From contig NZ_BAFB01000187.1 in assembly GCF_000248075.1 (NCBI RefSeq), positions 1 through 64,000 on the forward strand: a DNA stretch of 64,000 nt, written 5' to 3'. Below the pieces are notes generated by a model. That model made no database searches. It was given only the letters and a program-made list of their open reading frames with translations, and was not told where the DNA came from. The stretch's first letter is position 1. Each line of letters begins with the position of its first letter. Below, piece by piece: positions 55,341 to 63,152 of the stretch. A program made the translations under genes and the position numbers. Source of the DNA: Gordonia otitidis NBRC 100426. GTDB lineage: Bacteria; Actinomycetota; Actinomycetes; Mycobacteriales; Mycobacteriaceae.

Positions 55341-56627
55341 ATGAGCGGAACACCCAACCCGGAGCTCGCAGGACTCGACGTCGAAGGCAACCTCACCACC
55401 GATTCCGTCGAGGACACCAACCACGACGGCGTTCCCGAGACCGTCCACATGCACGACGACGCCGGAAACAAGATCGACGCGGTCATCGGCGACAACGGCG
55501 ACGTGACCTTCACCGAGAACGGCAAGCCCGCAGGCACCGTCAGCGGCGAAGACGTCGGCGCGGCCGCGACCGGTACCGATCCCGCCGCAGCCGATCCGTC
55601 CATATCCACCGCCGACGCGAGCCAGGCTCCCGCTGACGCGAGCCAGGCCCCCGCCGACGCACAGGCGCCGACGAGCACGCAGGTCCCGGAGAACGACTCG
55701 GCCCCCGCCGACGCTCAGCCGCAGGCCCCGGCGTCGGATCAGGATGCCAAGCCGAGCATCAGCCCCGACGAGCCCTACGAAGAGAAGTCGGATCAGCAGA
55801 ACCAGGCGAGCCCAGCCGACGCGCACTCAGACAACTCGCCGACGGAGGCTGCTGCCCCGAGTGAGGCTGCTGCGCCCGCTGACGCGTCGGCTCCCGCTGC
55901 TGCCCCGACCGAGGCTCCCGCTCCGACCGAGGCTCCCGCTCCGACCGAGGCTGCAGCGCCCACGACGACATCGGCGCCCGAGCAGACGCCCGCCGAGTCC
56001 GAGAGTGGGCTGCACGCGGATTCCGCGGTGGACACCGATGGGGACGGCGACGCCGACGTCGTCCATCTCACCGACGATGCGGGCAACCACGTCAACGCCT
56101 ACCTCGACAATTCGGGCAACGTCACGCTGGTCGAGGGTGACGCCGACGGTGACGGCAAGATGGACACCGTCGCCTACGCCGGCCAGGACGGCACCACCGT
56201 CGTCGAATCGGACTCCGATGGCGACGGGCACGCCGATCTGCGTGCGATCCTCGACCCCGCCGGCGAGGTCCGCGAGGTCGACACTCTCGACGCACACGGC
56301 AACGTCACCAGCGCAACCCTGGACGTGAACCAGGACGGCACTCCCGACGTCAAGCTCATCGACAGCGATCACGACGGGCGCTTCGACACCACGGTCCTCG
56401 ACGTCGACCATGACGGTGTGCCCGACACCGTGCTCACCGACACGGACGGCGACGGCAACGCAGACACCGTGAGCTACGTCTATGGCGGCCCGGACGGAAC
56501 CACCGACCCGTCCGCGCATGACGAGTCGGCCGTCCCGCAGGAGACGTACGGAACCGACGCGGATGCCTACGAAGACCATGGTGCGCACGACGCACATGCC
56601 GATGTGCACGGAGATGCCTCCATCTGA
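55341..56627 (+). CDS. Acidic repeat protein with eight calcium-type loops
   Basis: A 428-aa acidic protein. A first loop DTNHDGVPE sits near the N-terminus. The middle (about residues 80-230) is a Pro/Ala/Thr/Ser low-complexity linker with repeats of APTEAP and ADASQAP. The C-terminal part has seven DxDxDG-type loops, including DTDGDGDAD, DADGDGKMD, DSDGDGHAD, DVNQDGTPD, DSDHDGRFD, DVDHDGVPD and DTDGDGNAD, which resemble thrombospondin type 3 or dockerin-like calcium-binding repeats. A His/Ala/Asp tail ends it. No signal peptide is visible, which is odd for a calcium-repeat protein. The ATG has AGAAGAG upstream. A strong terminator follows. Confidence 0.75.
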   Translation: MSGTPNPELAGLDVEGNLTTDSVEDTNHDGVPETVHMHDDAGNKIDAVIGDNGDVTFTENGKPAGTVSGEDVGAAATGTDPAAADPSISTADASQAPADASQAPADAQAPTSTQVPENDSAPADAQPQAPASDQDAKPSISPDEPYEEKSDQQNQASPADAHSDNSPTEAAAPSEAAAPADASAPAAAPTEAPAPTEAPAPTEAAAPTTTSAPEQTPAESESGLHADSAVDTDGDGDADVVHLTDDAGNHVNAYLDNSGNVTLVEGDADGDGKMDTVAYAGQDGTTVVESDSDGDGHADLRAILDPAGEVREVDTLDAHGNVTSATLDVNQDGTPDVKLIDSDHDGRFDTTVLDVDHDGVPDTVLTDTDGDGNADTVSYVYGGPDGTTDPSAHDESAVPQETYGTDADAYEDHGAHDAHADVHGDASI

Positions 56628-56678
56628 TCGCTTCCGTCTGATCGCATCAGTCGCGTAACAAGCATTGCTGAACCCATA

Positions 56679-56722
56679 CCGGGCGGCAGCCTCAACCGCA
56701 GATCGCGGAGGCTGCCGCCCGG
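56679..56722 (+). terminator. Strong hairpin terminator
   Basis: CCGGGCGGCAGCCTC and GAGGCTGCCGCCCGG pair over 15 bases around a loop of 14, about 50 bases after the calcium-loop gene. It separates that gene from the FHA-ABC transporter gene. Confidence 0.8.
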
Positions 56723-56775
56723 TGATCGTTGCGGCCCGTGTACGAGCGGCGCTCTCTTGAGAAGGCGGATCGGCC

Positions 56776-59091
56776 ATGACCACCACTGTCCCCACACGTG
56801 GAACCGTGTGCGTCGAATCGTGCGTGTATGCGCTCGGGGATACGACGCGGATCACGGTGGGTTCAGCCCCCGACAACGACGTCGTCGTCGTTCACCGGGA
56901 CGTACACGCCCACCATCTCGTCATCGAATGGCGCGCTGACGCATGGCATCTCGTGAGCGTCGGCGAGGCGCTGCTGGTCACGTCGGGCGCGTCGGTCGTC
57001 GACCTCCCGATCGCATCGACGACCGCAGTGCACCTGGGGCCGCCGATGTCGGCGCCCGTTCTCGTCGTCGCACTCGCCGCACACGAGTCGGCGACACCTC
57101 CGCCCGACCGTGACATGTCGTCGTCGACCGGCGTCGACGCCCCGCTTCCGAAGGAACTGAACCAGCACGAGACGGACGCCTCCACGAGATTGGTGACGCT
57201 CATCGGCCGTGCCCCGACCAATGACCTCGTCGTCGACGACGTGCTGGCCTCGCGGCGACATGCGCGGCTCACCGTCGGACCCGGGACGCTGCATCTGGAA
57301 GACCTCGGCAGTGTCAATGGCACATTCGTCAACGGTCACAGGGTGGGCCGAGTCGCAGTTGTCGACGGTGACGTGGTCACCGTCGGCAACACCGACCTCG
57401 TTGTTCGCGGCAGTGACCTCGTCACTGCCGGGGCGTCCGTCGCAGGGGGAGGCCTGCTCGCCGAAGGCGTCGGCCTCGTCGTCGAGCGCGGCAAGGAACT
57501 CCTGCACGACGTCGATCTCGTCGCTCGCCCCGGCACGTTCACCGCACTCATCGGTCCGTCCGGTGCGGGGAAGTCGACGCTGTCGTCGATCGTCGCAGGT
57601 CTCAGTGCTCCGACGTCGGGAAGTGTGCTGTTCGACGGCCACGACGTCCATGCCGAGTACGAGTCGCTGCGCACTCGTATCGGCATGGTGCCCCAGCACG
57701 ACGTGCTGCATCGCAAACTGACTCTCCGCCAGGCACTTCGGTTCGCGGCAGAATTGCGTCTGCCCGAGGATCTGCCTGCATCCGAGCGTGACCGTGTGAT
57801 CGCGGGAGTTCTCGACGAATTGCAATTGTCAGAGCACCTCGACACCCGTGTCGACGCACTTTCCGGCGGACAACGTAAACGCGCATCGGTGGCGATGGAG
57901 TTGCTCACCGGACCGTCGCTCCTCATTCTCGACGAGCCGACGTCGGGCCTCGACCCGGCGCTCGACCGCCAGGTGATGCTCACGTTGCGCAGACTCGCCG
58001 ACGCCGGCCGCACCGTCATCGTCGTCACCCATTCGCTGACACACCTCGCGCTCTGTGATCAGGTGTTGTTGCTCGCGCCAGGGGGCAAGACCGCATTCTG
58101 CGGACGCCCGGCCGACGTGACGTCGGCGCTGGGCAGCAGTGAGTGGGCGGAGATATTCGCTTACGTGGCAAAGCATCCTGATGATGCGCACCGCCGACAC
58201 CTGGCACGAGCCGAAGGGCGTACCCCGCATCGATGTCGGTCGATGCCGAGTGCTCCGGTCCTGCACACCCCGCCGCAGACAAGTGCGCAACAGCAGGCGA
58301 GCACCATCGCTCGGCGGCAGTTGAGGCTGATTTTCGCCGATCGGGGATACCTGACCTTTCTCGCGGTCATGCCCATCGTGCTGGGGCTACTCACATTGGT
58401 GATTCCCGGCACTGCGGGTTTCGGCGTCAACACGGCCCAGGACACCGCGGGAGAGCCGCTGCAGATTCTCGTCATCCTGGTGATCGGCGCCTGCTTCATG
58501 GGCACCGCGCTGACAGTGCGCGATCTGGTCGGCGAACGCGACATCTTCGAGCGGGAACGAGCCGTCGGGCTCCGGTCCACGTCGTACTTGACTGCCAAGA
58601 TCGGTGTCTGTTTCGGTGTGGCGATCGTGCAGTCGACAGTGATGGTGGTGATCTGCTATCTGGGTAAAGGCCTTCCGTCCGGAGGTGTCCTGGGAGCGGC
58701 GCCGCTCGAGTTGCTCGGTGCTGTGGCGACCATCGCATGCGTGAGTGCACTTGTCGGACTTGCTATCTCAGCGACAGTGAAGTCCAACGAACAGACGATG
58801 CCGCCGCTGGTCGTCCTCGTCATCTCGCAGTTGGTGTTCTGCGGCGGGCTATTTCGGCTCGACGCTCCGGTGCTGTCCCAGTTCGCGTGGCTGTTCCCCT
58901 CCTACTGGGGGTACGCAGGGGCGGCGATGGCGGTCGACTTGCGATCGATCGCCCCCCTGGCCCCCCAGACACGCGGTACACACCTGTGGGAACCTGCCTT
59001 CGGCAACACGCTCCTCGTGACCAGCGTGTTGGCCTTGCTCGGCGTGGTGCTCATCGCGTACACGGCGTCGAAGCTCCAGTTGAAGCGCTGA
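56776..59091 (+). CDS. FHA-domain ABC transporter (Rv1747-like)
   Basis: A 771-aa ABC half-transporter of the ABCG-like type preceded by two FHA domains. The first FHA-like part is at about residues 20-90 and is less canonical; the second (about 138-212) has GRAPTNDLVVDD, SRRHARL and LGSVNGTFVNG. The ATPase has Walker A GPSGAGKST, signature LSGGQRKR and Walker B LLILDEPTSGLD. The C-terminal third is a six-segment membrane domain. Rv1747 of M. tuberculosis, from memory, has the same layout and is regulated by PknF phosphorylation; its FHA domains recruit phosphothreonine. Substrate export of lipids such as phosphatidylinositol mannosides is one proposal. The gene is near the dynamin operon but in its own unit. 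Confidence 0.9.
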   Translation: MTTTVPTRGTVCVESCVYALGDTTRITVGSAPDNDVVVVHRDVHAHHLVIEWRADAWHLVSVGEALLVTSGASVVDLPIASTTAVHLGPPMSAPVLVVALAAHESATPPPDRDMSSSTGVDAPLPKELNQHETDASTRLVTLIGRAPTNDLVVDDVLASRRHARLTVGPGTLHLEDLGSVNGTFVNGHRVGRVAVVDGDVVTVGNTDLVVRGSDLVTAGASVAGGGLLAEGVGLVVERGKELLHDVDLVARPGTFTALIGPSGAGKSTLSSIVAGLSAPTSGSVLFDGHDVHAEYESLRTRIGMVPQHDVLHRKLTLRQALRFAAELRLPEDLPASERDRVIAGVLDELQLSEHLDTRVDALSGGQRKRASVAMELLTGPSLLILDEPTSGLDPALDRQVMLTLRRLADAGRTVIVVTHSLTHLALCDQVLLLAPGGKTAFCGRPADVTSALGSSEWAEIFAYVAKHPDDAHRRHLARAEGRTPHRCRSMPSAPVLHTPPQTSAQQQASTIARRQLRLIFADRGYLTFLAVMPIVLGLLTLVIPGTAGFGVNTAQDTAGEPLQILVILVIGACFMGTALTVRDLVGERDIFERERAVGLRSTSYLTAKIGVCFGVAIVQSTVMVVICYLGKGLPSGGVLGAAPLELLGAVATIACVSALVGLAISATVKSNEQTMPPLVVLVISQLVFCGGLFRLDAPVLSQFAWLFPSYWGYAGAAMAVDLRSIAPLAPQTRGTHLWEPAFGNTLLVTSVLALLGVVLIAYTASKLQLKR

Positions 59092-59211
59092 GCGCACCCT
59101 AAGTGATCCACCTCACACAATTGGTACGACTCCGTGGGCACATTCCGACGGTCCGGCCGCATCCAATCTCTGACAGCGTGAGAAGCGCTCCAGACACAAC
59201 GAGGAGATCAG

Positions 59212-59640
59212 ATGTACCCCAATCAGAACCAGCCGATGCCCGCCTTCCGTGCCAACCACGCCGGACCCGACGGCCGCACGACCGTCATGCGAACCTCGGG
59301 TCGTGAGCTGAACGCCACTCCCGGCCAGCGCCCGTCGCAGCAGGCAAGCGCTCCGGCGTCGGCCGTACCGGTCACCTGCCCGCCGTCGAACATGGGTTGG
59401 GCGGCTGCGGCGGTGATCTTCTTCTGGCCGCTGGCCTTCGCTGCTTTCGGACACGCGGGTAGCGTCGCGACGCTGTGGCTCTCCGGCGACCAGGCAGGGG
59501 CCCAGCACGCGTCTGACCAGGCCAAGAGGCTCGGGAAGTACGCGCTGATCGTGTTCGCCGTGCTGTTCGTGATCTCGATCGTGCTCTATGTCGCGGTGAT
59601 CGCGTCAGCGGTGTCGTCGATGGCGGCGTACACCGGCTGA
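59212..59640 (+). CDS. CD225/dispanin-family membrane protein
   Basis: A 142-aa protein with a disordered Pro/Gln/Ser N-terminal half and the CD225/dispanin-like domain: a first membrane segment WAAAAVIFFWPLAFAAF, a small loop with Lys/Asp residues, and a second segment YALIVFAVLFVISIVLY. The family is known from interferon-induced transmembrane proteins and is common in actinobacteria, with unknown function. The ATG has GAGGAG four bases upstream. Nearby dynamins and FHA-ABC transporter hint at membrane-trafficking or envelope roles. Confidence 0.88.
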   Translation: MYPNQNQPMPAFRANHAGPDGRTTVMRTSGRELNATPGQRPSQQASAPASAVPVTCPPSNMGWAAAAVIFFWPLAFAAFGHAGSVATLWLSGDQAGAQHASDQAKRLGKYALIVFAVLFVISIVLYVAVIASAVSSMAAYTG

Positions 59641-59721
59641 GGCACACCTGGCAGCATCTAAGAGAGAAGGCGGGCGAGCGGTGACATCAACTACCGCCCG
59701 CCACTGACGAAGGAGACACGG

Positions 59722-60135
59722 ATGAGCGCTGAGGACGACTCCGTCTTGACTGCGCTGGGCATCTCGCCCGACGACGTGCAGCCGCCTCCGCCTGGAGCGT
59801 TCGAGCATGCACTGTCCGTCGCGTTCGAGTCCGACGCGCCGGCAGACGACAGCACGGTCCCGGACATGGACGACGAGCCGGTCGTGCCTGCCGACGACGT
59901 CGTCGTGGAAGACGGCCTCTACCACGAGGCGCACGGCGACGATGGTCACAACGACGGCGCCGATCACGATCAGGGCGCGATCGCGGCAGACCCCGCGGTT
60001 CTGCACGGCGAGGACGACCCGACCCTGCAGCACGACGACTCGACCGGCGGGCACGACGTCGACCTCGCCGAGCACGACGATGGCGGTGACCACCACGGTG
60101 GCGGATTCCACGACGGGGGCGACTACCACCTGTGA
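59722..60135 (+). CDS. Acidic His/Asp-rich protein
   Basis: Unknown function, 137 aa. The N-terminal part begins SAEDDSVLTALGISPDDVQPP, then comes a tail extremely rich in Asp, His and Gly (HEAHGDDGHNDGADHD and DDGGDHHGGGFHDGGDYH). It has no signal peptide. Such tails bind divalent metals or act as disordered linkers. The ATG has AAGGAG six bases upstream. The stop codon lies in a 17-bp tandem duplication (60123-60154). Confidence 0.65.
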   Translation: MSAEDDSVLTALGISPDDVQPPPPGAFEHALSVAFESDAPADDSTVPDMDDEPVVPADDVVVEDGLYHEAHGDDGHNDGADHDQGAIAADPAVLHGEDDPTLQHDDSTGGHDVDLAEHDDGGDHHGGGFHDGGDYHL

Positions 60136-60154
60136 GCGGCTACCACCTGTGAGC
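60123..60154. repeat. 17-bp tandem duplication at the stop of the His-rich gene
   Basis: CTACCACCTGTGAGCGG is followed at once by CTACCACCTGTGAGC. The first copy contains the stop codon of the gene at 59722-60135, so the second copy is non-coding. Confidence 0.75.
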
Positions 60155-60192
60155 ATTGAATGAGTGAAGTACTGAAGATCGCACAGAGTCTT

Positions 60193-60222
60193 CGCGCCGG
60201 TGACGAATCCGTCACCGGCGCG
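60193..60222 (+). terminator. Perfect hairpin terminator
   Basis: CGCGCCGGTGACG and CGTCACCGGCGCG pair over 13 bases around AATC, 57 bases after the His-rich gene and 27 bases before the sigma factor gene. Confidence 0.75.
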
Positions 60223-60249
60223 TCGGTGCATGATTGATCGGGAGTATCT

Positions 60250-60804
60250 GTGGACGAAGCCGTACTGGTGATGCAGGCGCGCGATGGCGACCAGCGTGCC
60301 TTTGCCGACCTCGTCAACGGCCATCGCAACCAGATCTGGGCCGTGTGCCTGCAGATCTGCGGAAACCAGCACGACGCCGAGGATGCGTTGCAGGCAACGC
60401 TTCTCGCCGCCTGGCGCAACCTCGACAAGTTCCGTGGTGAGGCGAGATTCTCGACGTGGATGCACCGCATCGCCGCCAACAACGCGCTCGCCCTGATCCG
60501 CAAGCGCAAGGCGAACACCACCCTGACGGACTTCAGTGATCCAGAGCAGCCGGTGACACTCGACGCCGACGAGTCGGCACCCCGGTTCGACGAGCAGATC
60601 GCCCTCCGCGACGCATTACGCGAAGCGCTACAACAGCTTTCCGACGACATCCGTGAGGCTGTGGTTCTGCGTGAATTCGGCGACTTCAGTTATGCCGACA
60701 TCGCCGAGCACCAGGGAGTAGGCGTGCAGACGGTGAAGTCGAGGCTCAATCGGGGGCGCTCGCAACTGGCAGAGCTGTTGCGCGGTCGACTGGCAGTGGA
60801 TTGA
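60250..60804 (+). CDS. ECF-type RNA polymerase sigma factor
   Basis: A 184-aa extracytoplasmic-function sigma factor. The sigma-2 region is visible as FADLVNGHRNQIWAVCLQICGNQHDAEDALQATLLAAWRN followed by STWMHRIAANN. The sigma-4 region is LREALQQLSDDIREAVVLREFGDFSYADIAEHQGVGVQTVKSRLNRGRSQL. No anti-sigma gene follows directly; the next gene encodes a membrane protein that is not recognised as one. The GTG start has GGGAG five bases upstream. Target promoters are unknown. Confidence 0.9.
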   Translation: MDEAVLVMQARDGDQRAFADLVNGHRNQIWAVCLQICGNQHDAEDALQATLLAAWRNLDKFRGEARFSTWMHRIAANNALALIRKRKANTTLTDFSDPEQPVTLDADESAPRFDEQIALRDALREALQQLSDDIREAVVLREFGDFSYADIAEHQGVGVQTVKSRLNRGRSQLAELLRGRLAVD

Positions 60805-61003
60805 TCGAGCGAGCGACATCGATCAACGCCGTACGTCGAGGCGACGAAGGTTGCGTTGCCGTTCAAGAATTAACCGATACGTCGAGTTTTTCCGGTGACC
60901 TCGTTGTATACCGAACCGAGGCAACACGACTCGCTGACGCCGTGATCTCGCGTATGTCGACAGCGAGACCCGGCAGTGTCGACCGAGGACTGCCGAGTTT
61001 CGC

Positions 61004-61660
61004 ATGGTGAATACACCTGACCACATCAACACGCACTCCGTGCGGTTGACCGACATTCGCGATGCCGACCACTACATGAGCACAAAGGGCATCGGGCTGA
61101 TGCTCATGGTGGCCGGGGCCACGTACTTCATCACGATGCTGATCATCGGCGTCGCAACGATGAACGGATATATCGGTTACGCCGGCGCGGCAGTGTGTAC
61201 TGCGATCTTCACGCCCGCCATGTACGTCCATAAACGGAATCAACTGCGCCGACGGTTCCGTGAACAGACGCTTGACCTCTCGTCGTGGGGGATTATCCGT
61301 GCCGACGACTGCATGCGGGTGGAGATGGCCTGGGGCGACATCGCCCGACTCCAACAGCATGATTCGACGATCAAGACGGGTGGCATGGGCGTCGCGGGAG
61401 AAGCAGTCGCCGCAGTGGCGAACGCGACCAAGCGCGATGTGTCGCTGGCGATCGTAGGACGCGGGCGAGTGTCGCCCGTCCCGGGAGCACCGCGGGGCGT
61501 ACTCCGCGGGCATGACCGCATGACCGGATCGAACTTGCGCAAGGGTGAGAGCACGGTACGTGACACCGCAGTCATCTTTCCTGCGGAGTACGAGGACAAC
61601 TGGAGCCAAGGGGTCGTGGGCACGTGGGTTCGCGCATATCGACCGGATTTGTTTGCCTGA
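61004..61660 (+). CDS. Membrane protein, function unknown
   Basis: A 218-aa protein with two transmembrane segments (about residues 30-50 and 55-75), then a cytoplasmic domain of about 140 aa with strands and helices (MRVEMAWGDIARLQQHD, VAAVANATKRDVSLAIVG). No family recognised. It could be a partner for the upstream sigma factor, but it shows no anti-sigma signature. The ATG at 61004 and a GTG three bases later are both possible; no clear ribosome binding site. Confidence 0.65.
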   Translation: MVNTPDHINTHSVRLTDIRDADHYMSTKGIGLMLMVAGATYFITMLIIGVATMNGYIGYAGAAVCTAIFTPAMYVHKRNQLRRRFREQTLDLSSWGIIRADDCMRVEMAWGDIARLQQHDSTIKTGGMGVAGEAVAAVANATKRDVSLAIVGRGRVSPVPGAPRGVLRGHDRMTGSNLRKGESTVRDTAVIFPAEYEDNWSQGVVGTWVRAYRPDLFA

Positions 61661-61675
61661 CCCCCTGAAGGCGTC

Positions 61676-62365
61676 GTGGACTACGCTGCCACAATGCGAG
61701 AAATGGACGCGTCGAGAACGGAGCCGAGGCCGCGCGGATTGGGTTTTCGGGCCTGGCTGATGACGAGGGTCGTTCGCAGGATTCTGCGTCTGCTGGCGGC
61801 ATTCCGAGTGGTCCACGTACAGGTTGTCAATCGAGAGGTCGTGCCGCGCTCGGGTCCAGTCATTCTCGCCAGCAATCACATCTCGATGCTCGATGGCGTG
61901 TTTCTCTGGGGCGCGCTGCGACGACGCGCGATCGCCATCGCGATGGCTGAGTTGTGGCGTTGGCCGGTGGTCGGCTGGCTAGTCCGGAAACTCGACTTCG
62001 TGCCGGTGGACCGCTCCGACAAGATCTCCGGAAGCCGGGCGCTTGAGCGACTTGAAACAGCACTGAGGTTCAACGGCGCGGTGATCATCTACCCCGAGGG
62101 GCGGTGCGTACCGCCAGGCGAGACAGTGCGCTATAGACCCGGGGTCGCCGTCTTGTCGTTCCGTACCAAAACGCCGGTCATTCCCGTCAAGATCATTGGC
62201 TCGAATGACGTGCTGCCGTTGCGCAAGTACCGCCGCAACGGCGTGTCCTTCGATCGGCGACGGCAGGTGAAACTCGTCTTCGGTGCTCCATTGGACCCGG
62301 AGGACTTCCGTACGCCGGGCGACATGATGCGTGACATCCGTTGGGGCATAGACTCTTTGGAGTGA
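61676..62365 (+). CDS. 1-acylglycerol-3-phosphate O-acyltransferase-like protein
   Basis: A 229-aa lysophosphatidic acid acyltransferase-like enzyme. The acyl-transfer motif is NHISMLD (HxxxxD, His68 and Asp73), the glycerol-phosphate binding motif is YPEGRCVPP, and a further conserved block is VAVLSFRTKTPVIPV. A membrane-proximal helix at the N-terminus (about 25-45) probably anchors it. It likely acylates lysolipids on the inner leaflet. The GTG at 61676 has AAGG at about five bases; ATGs at 61694 and 61703 are options. Confidence 0.88.
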   Translation: MDYAATMREMDASRTEPRPRGLGFRAWLMTRVVRRILRLLAAFRVVHVQVVNREVVPRSGPVILASNHISMLDGVFLWGALRRRAIAIAMAELWRWPVVGWLVRKLDFVPVDRSDKISGSRALERLETALRFNGAVIIYPEGRCVPPGETVRYRPGVAVLSFRTKTPVIPVKIIGSNDVLPLRKYRRNGVSFDRRRQVKLVFGAPLDPEDFRTPGDMMRDIRWGIDSLE

Positions 62366-62424
62366 ACCGCACAGTGGTTGTTCGCCGTGTGCACCGCGTC
62401 GTGGCAGAGAACGGTCGCTAGGGG

Positions 62425-62973
62425 TCAGTTTTCAGGCGTCGTCGACAAAGGCCACAATTGAATAGCGACTTGGATGGAATACAGATCTGGTGGAACTGTG
62501 GCCTGGTCTTCGTCGATGACTGTTTCCTGGTGCCACAAGGTTGCCCGCAGGTGGTACGTTCCTGGCGCGATGTCAAGTGTCCCAAACACTGGATCATCTT
62601 CCGGTCCGACTGGATCAATTCCCATACGCCAGAGGCGAGGTGGTTTGGTAAAGGTCACTACTGCTTCATGCGTGTACGTCCTGGTCGTCTCGTGCGGTGC
62701 AAGAGGGTGCAATGCGACGAGCGGGTGTTGAGGTTCAACGGGCAGCGGGGCCGCGGCACGGAGTTCGATGCGTAGACCGATGTAGGAGGCGTCTCGCATG
62801 AGCACAACCCAGGCAGTCTCCACCCCGGTGGTCATGATTGTGTAGTCGAACGAGGTCACTGGTGCCGGGGACAGTTCCTCGTCGAAATCGAAGTCCCCGC
62901 GCAGGAACACCCCACCACCGTCATATATGGGAAATGATCCGATCCAAGCCTTATCTTTCGAGCTAGTGCTCAT
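62425..62973 (-). CDS. Hypothetical protein
   Basis: Unknown function, 182 aa, soluble, no signal peptide. The sequence is rich in strands (VTSFDYTIMTTGVETAWVVLM, YIGLRIELRAAAPL, VVTFTKPPRLWRMG), which suggests a beta-sandwich. No catalytic motif recognised. The DNA appears slightly lower in GC than its neighbours. The ribosome binding site is not evident. Its neighbour is the MinD/ParA-like gene on the same strand, about 180 bases upstream. Confidence 0.6.
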   Translation of the reverse strand: MSTSSKDKAWIGSFPIYDGGGVFLRGDFDFDEELSPAPVTSFDYTIMTTGVETAWVVLMRDASYIGLRIELRAAAPLPVEPQHPLVALHPLAPHETTRTYTHEAVVTFTKPPRLWRMGIDPVGPEDDPVFGTLDIAPGTYHLRATLWHQETVIDEDQATVPPDLYSIQVAIQLWPLSTTPEN

Positions 62974-63152
62974 ATCAGCACACGGAAGGTTTCGTTATCC
63001 ATCACCATTCCGCCTCGTTTTGCATTCTCGTGAGTACCGGGCACCACTTGTATCCGCCTGGTTCCTGGCTGTCGGCGGTAGTCGATTTCGCGAATACTCC
63101 CGCGTCGAACACACGCCGAGCCCACATCAGATCTGCCATGGTCGCCGGACTT

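Noticed and set aside
60801-61010. Possible 69-codon ORF between the sigma factor and the membrane protein
   Set aside because: It begins at a TTG overlapping the previous stop, lacks a ribosome binding site, and its third codon positions are only about half G or C, unlike real genes here.
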